Program-made: the position numbers and the translations under genes
Shown: piece after piece, positions 45,501-57,800 of the stretch
Layout: every line of letters begins with the position of its first letter
Numbering within the stretch: position 1 is the first letter of the stretch
NCBI GenBank assembly: GCA_018105865.1
Contig: CM030848.1
Span: forward strand, 3,457,501-3,521,500
Direction of reading: 5' to 3'
DNA length: 64,000 bases
Origin: Metaphire vulgaris
Lineage: Eukaryota > Annelida > Clitellata > Crassiclitellata > Megascolecidae
Notes under the pieces: model-generated
The model's input: only the letters and a program-made list of their open reading frames with translations
Told to the model about the DNA's origin: nothing
Database searches by the model: none

Positions 45501-48500
45501 ATCTGTATTTATTATAGCTGTTCAGATGTTGTTAAAGAAAGTGGATTCAGTTGAAGAATTAGCATTGACTTCGTGTAAGAAACTTGATGATTCAGTAATT
45601 GCTGTTATATGCCATCATCTTGGTCCCTCACTTGTAAGTACATATTGTTCTACATACGTCGTATAGAGTCGTCATATAATGAATGCAAAAGAACATGTGA
45701 TTTGGAATTTGACATACTTTCATGTTACACTTCTTTTAAACGTGTATATGCCTGCATTACACATGTGTGTAAATATAATGTCATTGGGTACATTATATTA
45801 TTCAAAAGTGCTAATGCAACAAGAATGTATAGTTGTTTTCGAGATGGGATTTAGTGTAGGCTGTAGAGAAATGAGAGACATAGAAATGGTGATTCATAAA
45901 TTAGACAATCAGTTATAATAATAAACATTCAATCTAAAACATATTAATGTTACAATTAGTAGGAAATTTAACTATGTTCAGAGGAAAAGAATTTGATAGG
46001 TGGCACTCTATTTCATTAGATTAAGGGCAATAGCCTTGAGTCGCACTTAGCACACCTTTTTACAGACATGAACAGAAGTAGTTATAAGGCAGCTATGCAC
46101 AGTGGTCGGGACCAGACTTGCCAAGTGTCCTATGGAAAGTGTAAATCTTTTCAGACATGCCCAGCATTGCTGTGCGGTATTGCTGTGTGTAAGTGGCCTA
46201 GGGACCAAGGTTCCTAATGTTAAATCCACAGTTCACCATATTGGCAGTAGGCAAGTATGCTAATTGCCCAGTTTATCTTATTAATGTTTAGATGGAAGGT
46301 TCTTTGAGATTTGGAAAACCCTTTGGTTTCTGTTACCGTGTTTTTGTGCGTACTGCCCACACCCCGGATAGTCCACACCCGCGGATAGCCCGCAAAAAAT
46401 ATGTAACCTGTAAAATTTGAATCAGAAAGCCCGCACCCCCACGTTGCCCTCACCCTTGCATTGCCCTCACCCTTCCATTTACGGTGAGGGTCGGGAATTG
46501 GATACAAAAGTATTGGGGCGAGGAGGGGATTGGCTGTCACGGGGCAGGAGAGGGGTTGACCAAGACGGGGCGGGGGCAGAAGTCTTATCCCCGTGCAGAC
46601 CTCTACTACCAGTCATAGTAGCCTGAAGTGTACTGGCTACTTTATTTCTATGCCGTAATGCCGTAAGAGTACTGTAGACGGGCATCAGCTGCCCGGGCTT
46701 TGTAATCGGCCAGGGCTCCTTGTTGACTCTACCCGGTAATTATGCCCCTACGTGTCTATGGTTCTGGAGATGTTACCCCATTACTGGTAGAGTCTAGACA
46801 GAGCCATGCCAGTGGTGTAGGAAGGAGTGGGGAGTCGGGCGTCTCGTCCCTAACGGCGGCATTTTTGAGGGGTACCATTAATAAATTTGTAGGGGCCGGA
46901 TGATTCTAAGTGGAAGAAAGGGAAAGTGTCTGTTCCTAGTGTTGACAAAGCAAAAGGAATGAAGTAGAAAGGCTAGTACCGATGACCTTTTGTCTTGGTC
47001 CTCACGCAGCTCTTCCGCCCAGGGTGGAGCCAACCCATGCAATGCCACTGGGTCATGCTGGTACAAAGCTGTGGGTAGCTGCAAACATTCCTGACACCTA
47101 CGGCAACCAACGTAACTTGATACAGCTGGAATCAGATAAGCTGAAACCTTTGTGGCATTCACTGATAACAAGGGCCCAAATCTGTGTGTCAGGGGTAATT
47201 GGGAGTGGGGGAAAGGAAATGGGTGGGAAGGGAATAATGAGATGCAGTGGAAAGAGCTGCGGTCTGTTGACACAAGTGGAACAGTAGAATTTGAATCAGA
47301 TTGCCTGCACCTCCGCATTGCCCGCACCTGGCATTTTTTTTTGTAAAAAATTGCATAGCCCGGGGGCAGTACGCACGGAAATACGGTAGTAACCCAAATC
47401 CTAAGAGTTGCCATTCATTCAACTGTGCAAGCATTATATCTGACACAGTGAAATCTATTTAAATGCTAATATTTGCCTATTGATGTCATTACCAATTTTG
47501 ATTAGCGCATACTGTATTTAGGCAGAGCAATCTTGTTATATTTTAGAAAGACTTGAACCTTCGAGATCTCTACACACTCAGCAACAGTAGCCTTATTCTT
47601 CTTGCAAACAGCTTTCCAAATTTGATCAGGTATTTGTAATTTATGGTTCATGCTCATTGCTAATGCATTTAATCGAAATTAAGATTAAGTAAGTAAGTAA
47701 AATCTTGTGGATTTATATAGCACTTTGGAAAGTAGTACATCAGTAGCTGCTTATTCTTAGGTGCTTAGCCTTTCTTAAAATTGTTATGGGACATATGAAT
47801 GATCAGCCAGGCAATGGTCAATATATCCGAAGGGTAGTGAGGCTAGTTTGTTACATCTATGAAGGAAATGATTTCAGAAAAGGAATGATTTAAGATTAGG
47901 TCTTAAGACATGAGGAGATTATGCAGGAATTATAGGAAATGAGAATTTGGATTGTATTGTTTGAAAGCGTCCTAGGCTGTGGGGGGAAGCTTGGATTGAG
48001 TTTCAAAGTTCAGGTGCAGTGTATGAGACGGCACGGTTGCAAATTTTCAGGGGTGATTTATTTAGCAAGGGTGGAAGAGTGAGATGAGATGACGATTGTG
48101 TGGGTCGAGAAGGCTGAGGGGTTAATAGTGATCTAAGGTAGACACTAGACAGGTTTTGATAACTGAAGTGAGCTAAATTTGAGTGTTATTATCTTATATT
48201 GGATACGTTCAGTTATTTTAAGCCAGTGTGTTGATTTTAGTATGGGCGAAATATGACAGAATTTTGGTGACTTAGTAGTAGCGCAAGCTAGTGCATTTTG
48301 AATTGATTGCAGTTTATTCATGGAGGCTTTGGGAAGGTCCCCCCTCCGTCAGAACACAGAATCTATGCAGCATCGAGTGGGACTTGATAGTTGGACTGTT
48401 GTGCAATCATCGAATCATGGTGATGGTACTAACTCAGCAGTTCATCAGAGATAAATTGCATATATATATATCATATCATCATCAGTGTTTCTGTCTCTAG

Positions 48501-51500
48501 ACAGGTCCAGGTATCCAGTTATTCCACTCCGATCGATTGCTTGCTTCTTCTTTGAGTTCCTGATATCCTTTATTCATCATCCACTCCAACATCATCTTTC
48601 TCGGTCTACCTCTCACTCTCTCTTTCCTCTATTTTTCCTTGATTATTGTTCTTAGTAAAGAGTCATGCCGGAGGACATGTCCCATCCAATTTCTCTGCCT
48701 TTTCCGGATTGTATCTATCAGGCTTCTTTCTTCTTCTATCTCCTTCATGACTTCCTCGTTTGTCTTATGCTCTGTGTATTTTACTTTTAGCATTTTCCTC
48801 CAAATCCACATTTCAAAAGCCTCTAATCGTTTTATATCTTCCTTTCTCATTGTCCACGTCTCCGCCCCCCCCACAACGCCACACTCCATATCAATGTTTT
48901 TACCAATCTCTTTTTAGGTTTAGTTTTAGTTTACTTTGCATCAGCTCCTTTCTCTTGTAAAAAGCTTCTTTTGCTATTGCTATACGTCTTCTTATCTCTT
49001 TATTGCATCTGGCATCGGTTGTTATCAGACTTCCTAGATAGCTAAATTCCTTCACTTGCTCTATGATCTGTCCGTAAACCTTTATTTCCACTCTCGTTCC
49101 TTCTTTTTACTTATTACCATAACTTTAGTCTTTTTGTATTGATTCTCATTCCATAATTTTCTGACACTTGTATCAGTTTATCCATTACTTCCTGAAGCCC
49201 TTTTGATTGCTTGCTAGCATGGCCTGATCGTCAATAAGCGCAGCGCCTTTAGTAGTACTCCTCCAACTTTAACTCCCTTATCTGTATTTTCCATCGCCTC
49301 TTGTACTAATTCTTCGATGTATATGTTAAACAGCAGCGGTGACAGTGGACATCCCTGCCTTAGTCCTCTGCCAATCATGCACGATTCACTCAGTTCTCCT
49401 CTATTCTCACCTTCACTGACTGTCCAAGGTATAGGTTTGCTATCAGTCTTCTGTCTCTCCAATCCACTCCCACCCTTTTCAGTGCTCTTCAAAATCCTCC
49501 AGTCTACTCTGTCAAACGCCAGAATCGTAATCCACGAAGCATATATAGATATTTTTTCCATTTTGAAGTCTTCTCTCACTTAGCATTCTTAAGCATCCGA
49601 TTGCATCCCGTGTTCCTTTCCCCTTCCGAAACCCAAACTGATCCTCTCCAAGGAATCCTATTACATCTGTTTTCTTGTACTCTTTTTGTAATGACCTTGA
49701 GTATTATCTTCGCGCATGGCATAATAGACTGATAGTTCTATGGTCCTCGCATTCCATTGCATTTACTTTCTTTTAATCGAATCATTATTGATTGTAGAAA
49801 ATCGTTCGCCATTCTCCTGTCATATAGATTTGTTGGCAGATTTGACCAGTTCGTTTGTTGCATTCTCTCCTAGTATCTTTATTGCTTCTGCTGGTATGTG
49901 GTCCACTCCTTCTGCTTTGTTGTTTTTCATCTCTTCTAATGCATTCAGAATTTCTTCTTTCATCAGTCCTGGTCCTAGTTCTTCGCTTTCAACTGTTTGC
50001 TGTTCCTCTATATCGAGTTCCGTTGGTTTGCCGTCTTTCAGGTATAATTCTTCTATATATTCTCTCCATCTCTCTTCCACTTCTCGTTGAGTTGTGAGTG
50101 TATTTCCTTGTTTGTCTTTAATACCCGCCCTGCTCCCTTGCATACCTTCTTTTTTTTGTTAAATCTTTTACTTCCTTATATACTTGATCATGTTTCCCTT
50201 GTCCTTGTAACTTTTCTATTTCTTGACATTTATTCTCCCACCATTTCTCTTTCGCCTTTTCTGTCGATCTTCGCAGCTGGTTATTTAGTCTCCTATATTC
50301 TTTTTTTGCATATTCTGTGTTCTGCTTCTTCCATTTTCTTCTCTGCTCCATGTCTTCTATCATTTCATTTGTCACCCATGGCTTTTTAGCTTTCCTTCTT
50401 TTCTTCCTTCCTACTTCTTGCTCCAGTTCTCTTACTACCACAGCTTTTAGTTTTTCCCATCTTTCTTCTGTTGTCCCTCCTGTGTTTGTTGTCGTCACTT
50501 GTTTTTGATCTTCCCGCAATTTCTGTTGCCTTTTCTTTGATTTTATCCCTATCCCATTGTAGATTTAATTGTTTTCTCTTGTTTATGTATTTCAGTTGTA
50601 TTCTCACCTTCATTACTACAAGTTGTGATCTGTGTCTGCATCTGCTCCCGGGTAAGCTCTCGCATTTTTTACACAGTTTCTATATCGTCCATTTACCATA
50701 ATGTAGTCTATTTGGTATCTTGCTATGTCTCCCGGCATCTTCCATGTATATATTCTTCTCTTTTCGTTTGTAAACCAAGTGTTTGTTATCATCATGTTTC
50801 TTAACTTGCAGAATTCAATTAGTTTTTCTCCTCTTTCATTTCTAACCCCATCCCATACTCTCCCACCACACTTCCTTCTCTTCCTTTTCCCACTACTGCA
50901 TTCCAATCCCCCATCAGAACACAAAAATTTGTAGCTCTTATCCTCTCGATTTTTTCCTCTAGATATTCATAAATTTCATCCACTTCTTCTTCAGTATGTG
51001 TTGTTGTTGGCATATATACCTGTATAATTGTCAGATTTACAGCTCCGCTTCTATTGTCACCATTATCACTCTGTCCTCATATCTCTCTATGTTTGTTATG
51101 TTTCTGCTCAATTCCTTCTTTAGGAGTAATGCCACCCCTCTCTGCCTCTCTTTTCCTCCCGCATAAATAACCCTGATCTCCTCCGTCTCCTCATCTGTTA
51201 TATTACTGGTGAACTCGCCTCCTTCTTTCCATCTCACCTCTGCCAAGCCCAATATGTCCAATCGCGCCTTTCTCATTTCCTGTATGATATTTGCTAGCTT
51301 CCCAGGTCGTAACATACTTCTAATATTCCACGTTCCAATTTTGAGCTTTTCTGTGTTCCACAGGGATTTCGCTTGTTGACGACCTTGGGAGCCCTGTTAC
51401 TCCCACTGCCGGACGCGACTCCACCAACTAAGTCAGTGGCTCCGTTTTTTCGCTGATTTCTCTTTTACTGGATACATTTGCACTAGGGATGTTAGTCAGG

Positions 51501-51783
51501 GTGGGTTCCCAGTTCCTTCCCTGCGGTGTGTTTTTCTGGAGACACCATCTCTTTGTCTAGCGCTCGCCGCAGCAGAGTTTAGCCTGCTCTTGGGCAGTTT
51601 TCGGGGGTACCACGAGGAGGTACTGCGGCGAAGCCAGACGAAAAGGCTATACCAACCGAGAGGTCTTCTACTGCGTCAGAGCTGCCTCTCCTTTTTCGCC
51701 CCAGTAAAGGGCTAGTTGGTGATCGATTTGTCCTCGGTCTCTAGGACCTCTTCATCGATACTTGGACGCATCAGACGATTATC

Positions 51784-51832
<49 letters not shown>

Positions 51833-54800
51833 TATATATATATATGCACTGTGTCTGGAAAAGAGGAGCTTTTGACAATAATGCTTATGAAAACCAATGC
51901 CAATTATTTATAATTTTTATTCCAGACCTCATTTCAAATTCTAATGTAAGATTAAAATGAAAATTATCTTCATTTGAAAACATTTTGCTTATTTGTCAAC
52001 ACACTTATTCACGTAGAAAACGACATCAGCCAATAAATACCGTATTTGCACGATTATTGCCCGCGGGTAATACAAGAAATTACAAACCACAGTCTCCCCT
52101 TTGCGGGGTATATTCGTATGCAGGTTATAACTGGAAGCTTAAAACCTCATCAACATGCTCGGCGCCCCGTCAGCGCTGTCGGCACCCCGTCAGCGCTGTC
52201 AGCGCCCGTCAACGCTCTCGGCGCCCCGTACATCATAGTGTCGACACCTCCAAATACCTGAAGACTAGCATATGCAGTTTATATTCATGTGCGGCTTATG
52301 CTGAGACGTTGGAACATAATTCGTAATTTTCCGCAGGTTATACACGTATGCGGGCTATATACGTTTGCGGGTAATAATCGTGCAAATACGGTAGGCAGAA
52401 AACTGTAATCTATGACAGATGACCACAAAAGTTACAAACTGCTCAAATGAGTAAACGGATTCTAATGAAATTTTGCGCTAATGACACAAATAGACGTCTT
52501 TTTATGTGTTTTGGTCTCTGAGTGGTCGCCTCCCCACGACGAGACTGGAAATGATCAACCGGGGTCTTTGGAAGTCTGGGGATTGAGTACCTGAGTGGCA
52601 ATGTATTCAGCTGTTGGCTAAGAACCACCACCAGAGACCAGACACCGGGCAGCAGCTGTGCCTAACTCCTATGGCAGAAGAGTAACCCCAAAGTTCCCCA
52701 ATGGCGTTGGTTGTATCAGTGCAGGGCATCGAGAACACACCTCAGGGCCAGGCCTGCACTACTGCGCTTCTCGCCTCCCTCGATCCATTTGAAGATGAAG
52801 TATCTAGGGTCATTGCTTCAGATACCAGGGATTACATGTTTAAAATTTTGTCTATATCGGTACAGATCAGGTAGTTATTGCGATATGTTTAGGAGTTCCC
52901 TTTTTCCATTCACACTGTGTGTCTGTGTGTGTGAATAAATAAAATATAATTTTAAAAAATTCCTGTTGAAAACAAATCATTTTTTTCATATAGTTGGTTG
53001 TATTTTGTGTGTTTAGCTTAAATCTTCATGGATGTAGTCGTATTACTGATGAAGGAGTTAATCAGGTTTGTTTTTAACTGTGATTTAACATTAAATAGAA
53101 GCTTTTAATTTTATGATTTTTACTTGGATATGTTTTTATTGTTACTCTTTCTTCAACTGAAGAAAAGTCATTTGCACAAAGCTCGTCAATAATATGCACT
53201 GTCACCAAAGCGCTTTTGCTGCTCAAGCATTCTGCCTTTTGCAACTTTTCTGATGCTTTTCTAATATAATGTAGTGTAACAATTAATTTATTTGGCATCT
53301 CTTCTAAAAGGACAATATTGTTATTGCACTAAGACTCTAGATTCAATGTAACTCTTTTACTGTGGCTACAGTAATTTCATTTATGTATTTAAATTATGAT
53401 AATGATGATGAGTTTACTGCCCTAATGCGATCCAGGGATGAAATGAGTGAGTTGGTTTCCAGTTGCCTTTCTTACTGACATTAGGGATGACCAACCTGAC
53501 CTAGGTGGCTAAACAGTGGTTAGGGTCAAATGCAAACCCACTAACCTCCAAACTGCATGACAAGAATCCTACCACTACTCCACTGCTTCCCCTACATTGA
53601 AAATGACACACCTATTAAATGACTAATTGTATTATTTTTATTTTATTTATTTCCAGATTGTCCAGAAGTGTACATCACTTAGAGACTTGGACCTTTCCTA
53701 TTGCACTGGACTTCAGAGCAAACCACACTCGACATCATTGACCAACTTGCCGGTCACTTTGCAGGAGTTGTCCCTTGTTGGTGTCATGTCAGATGACACC
53801 CAATTAATCACCGAAGCTGTTAAGCGGCTTACGGCTCTGAAGTCACTTCGTCTTTGTGGAATACCTGCTGTTAATGATGAGTCACTGAATCAGGTAAATA
53901 ACAAAATGTTGGTCATTAAAGTTATCTGCTTATGTGTGATATTGATTAGTAATGTTGTTCTTAGTTTACAGTTATCCATATTAAGATAATTTGTAGCAGA
54001 AAATCATCTCATCTTACTATATTTGCATGATCAACAAGGAAAGCCATGTTAGAGGCTATCAGAACAAGTGCTATATCAATCTAGGAGATTCAGTCAGTGC
54101 TGATGTATGATGCAGAATGTTAACCAATTTTCAAATTTCAAACACTACAAATGAACTTGGTGGCTATCTAATATTTACTATCATCATTTCTTTAGATCAT
54201 TCTCACTTGCTGCAGTAGTTTTGGCATTTAAGTTGTTACTGGTTTCAGTTTTAATCTCATGATGCTTTTCCAGTCATGATCAAGGAAATACATTATAGCA
54301 TTGGTCATGATGCATTGCTGATTGCTTTTGGAATGCTGATATTAATAATCGATGGAAAGAGACTAACAATGGAAAAAGATAAATGGAGACGTTTTGTGTG
54401 TAGCTTTTGCCACTAATGAGCTGGCAGAAAGCAACTATGATGATGATGCTGATATATAGGTTTAGCTTTTTGCCTTTGGTGATCTGTCATTCACTGTCTG
54501 TTATAACTGTTCTATACACTTCTTGAAGTTTTAGTATGATATTTATGATATTTATTAATCTTTCAGGACAGATGTCGACTTTTGTCAATGTCTAAGCCAT
54601 AGCATTGAATAATTCTGTCTCAAAAGAGTTAAATTACCAATTATTTAAAGCACAGAGGTAAAGTACAGAGGGAGAGATCTGTAACCCGCAGAAACCCTCT
54701 TCTTTGGAGGGCACTTCCTGTGACTGTGACATCGATTACATCTGTGGATTCATTCCTGACTGCTCTTATGTTAATTGGACAATTTATTTAGCACTGTAGC

Positions 54801-57800
54801 ATAGTTAAAATACCAAAGTCAAAAGCGCTTTGACAACGCTGACATGTCAGTGAAGGTAAGAAGGTGGCGATGTTAAAAGATCCACTTGGATGGTAAAAAG
54901 AACTTTGCCGCCGTAAAGAAATCCGATGTTGAGTCCTTGAGAAGCGGTCCTTCCTAGAATTAGTTCAGCAATATCGACACGTCAACGAGTAAACGGAAGT
55001 AGGTGTTGAGAATTCACAAGTTGAAAGTAGGAATTCTCCGTACAGCAGCAACCGCCGGTGAATTCGAAGAAGCGGTCTTCCGCAAGAAAATAGTTCGTTC
55101 CCGAGATCGACAAGAGCGACGAAGGTGGAGATTCCAATGATGTTCAGAGCGGCAGTCAATCGCCGTTCCATTGAATTTCATGCAGCAACCGATTAAAACG
55201 GCTGACATTGGCAGATTCTCAACGGGCGAACGATCGACTAGAAACTCCAGAACAACGTGAAAAAGTACAGGACGGCAAAATACTCCTCAGAAATCCGGCG
55301 AGCGGAATGCAGTTCTCATGAAGATGGAAGCGCCGTTCAGAATGGCAGTCAATCGCATCCACGCCAACTAGAAACATGGCGCTACATCAATGGCTGCCAT
55401 TGGCGAACGACCCGATAAACAGCGACGACCGACTGGAACGTTCAGAACGACAGGAAAAGATGAGGACTGTTAGAAACTCTTCGGAAAATCAACGGACAAA
55501 TCTCTAATCCTTGCACCTGACCATTAATTCAGGCGCAAAACGTTGGTGAATACCAAAAAACAGCAACAATTCACAAGCACGTACAACACGCGTAGGCAGC
55601 CATAGTGGCACCACCTAGCGAATTAAGACGAATCTTTTTCGTGTCTCCTATGAATAGTTACCGGAAAATCCAGGACCATCTTTCTGTACGAACCGACGAA
55701 TTGCAGATGTAAAACGCTCTTGACTTTAGCCTTAGCTATGCTATAGCATTTCATGAATTATCCATGTAATAATAATAATTGTGACATGAGCTTTGTACCT
55801 TTGGTGTTAAGCAATGTTTCCATTCATTTGGCACAAAGAGGCAATAAAATAAATCATATTTGCTTCTATTCTGATTTTAAATTTAAGTACTTAAGACAGT
55901 TCATGTGTTCTTGAAGATGTTATGCTCTATCGGTCCATTCCTGGAAAAACTTGATCTCAGTGGAGGCTTGATGTCTCCGCTTACCGACGATGGCATATCT
56001 GCTATTTCACGACATTGCAATAAACTCTCTTTCATTGGATTGAGTATGCTTAAGCAAGTCACGGGAACAACTCTTATGCCACTATTACAAGACCACCAGA
56101 GAGCCAAGATGTTAAAGACACTACAGTTAGGCTGTTTCAAGGTATTTCATGCATGTCATACATAATGTTGAAGCATAGAAGGTGACAGTATGTGTTGAAT
56201 TGCTGTAGCCTGAAATCCACTACAAGCCTATGATTTGTTTCATAGTTTGGAATTACCTTAAATTCTGCACACTGTGCTAAAAGTCCAACAATACAGTCTG
56301 CCATAAATAATCTGCGATCTCTGGATGTGATGATTTTGCTGGATCATTTCAATGTGTAGCTATTTCCATTTTTATATTTCCATTTTTATTTCTGTTTTTT
56401 TCTATCTGTTATTTTCACAGCTTATATATAGAGTGTGATAACTTTTAAAAGTTATATCACAGTATAATACATATGATCCATAGTCAAATGTGAACTGTTC
56501 TTTGTGAGAGATATCACCTTCATTCAGTGGAAATTCTGATCTTTTCAGTTGGAACCTGACGTCCTGTTTATAATCAGTACACAGTGTTCTGCACTTGAAG
56601 ATTTGCAGCTGTCTGGAGTTCAAGCAGTCAATGATGAATTTCTGATAACAGTTGCCAAATGTTGCTTGTCTCTCAAAGATCTCAGTATCAAGGCATGCCG
56701 TGACGTAAGCACCAATTTGTTATTGTTAGAATTAAAATTAAAAAGCCACTGAACTGTTTGTTAATACAGTGAATGTGATGATGAGTATAAATCATGTAGA
56801 AATATTAGCATGCTAGTTGACGGAAGTTTGGTAATTCTGTGGAAAGGATTTGATATTTTTACCAAATTTTTAGCTCTAACTTGAAAATAAATGTGAGCAA
56901 GCAGTGAGACTGATTTAAATGGGTTTTCGCAGGATTTCTGGATGACCTTCAGTATTTGCTTTCTAGCTAGATTAAATATTCATGTTACTCATTACTAGTC
57001 TAAAAACAGAGACTTGATATTAGTGCATAAAAAGTGAGGTAATAGAAAATAACTGCCTTTGTCTATAGCTTGAATAATAGTAATATATAACATTTCATTT
57101 TATGATTTTATAGGTGAATGATGCAGGCATTTGTGCCCTGGCACAATATTGTCCTCTAGAATGTATTGTATTATCTGGGGTTTCTAACATTACTGATAAA
57201 AGTGTTTATGCTCTGGCCAATGGCTGTCCATATTTGAAAGAGATATACGTCAGCGGTTGCTCAAAGGTGACTCGTCCAGCGGTTCGATATTTAGTGGTAA
57301 TTGCTATTTTCTTCACAATATTATGAAGTTAACTAATGAATGTTGACACGGCTAGGTATTTACTAAGTACAGTACATGCTATATCGTATAATAGCATAAG
57401 AGGAATTCAATGATCAGTAGGGGTATAAAACAACAAACTTTGAAAAAATGTTAAACTAAACTTTATTTTTAGTAAATTATTTTAGTTTTATTTTGGTATT
57501 AGTGTCCATTCCAAAAAAAGTTTAACTAACCTTTTTGGCATCATTGGCAATATTTTGCAACTTTTCTGTAAATTTTGTATTATTTGATTCTTTCTTAAAT
57601 ATCCTTTACAGTGCTTACAGTGGCGGCGTTGCAAGAATCGGTGGGGTACAATGAATTTCTAGGAAGATATATATTGTCAAAGAAATTATATGCAAACGGT
57701 TTAGAAGAAATCTGTAGATCTGGTTTATAAAATATAAAAATCGATTTTAGTCTGGTTGTACAGAGTCATAGTGCAAAATGAACTGTAGTTAGTCAGTAAG

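Noticed and set aside
50118..50613. Lys/Glu-rich coiled-coil protein on the minus strand
   Set aside because: It is the linker region of the decayed LINE at 48620-51700, between its endonuclease and reverse transcriptase blocks.
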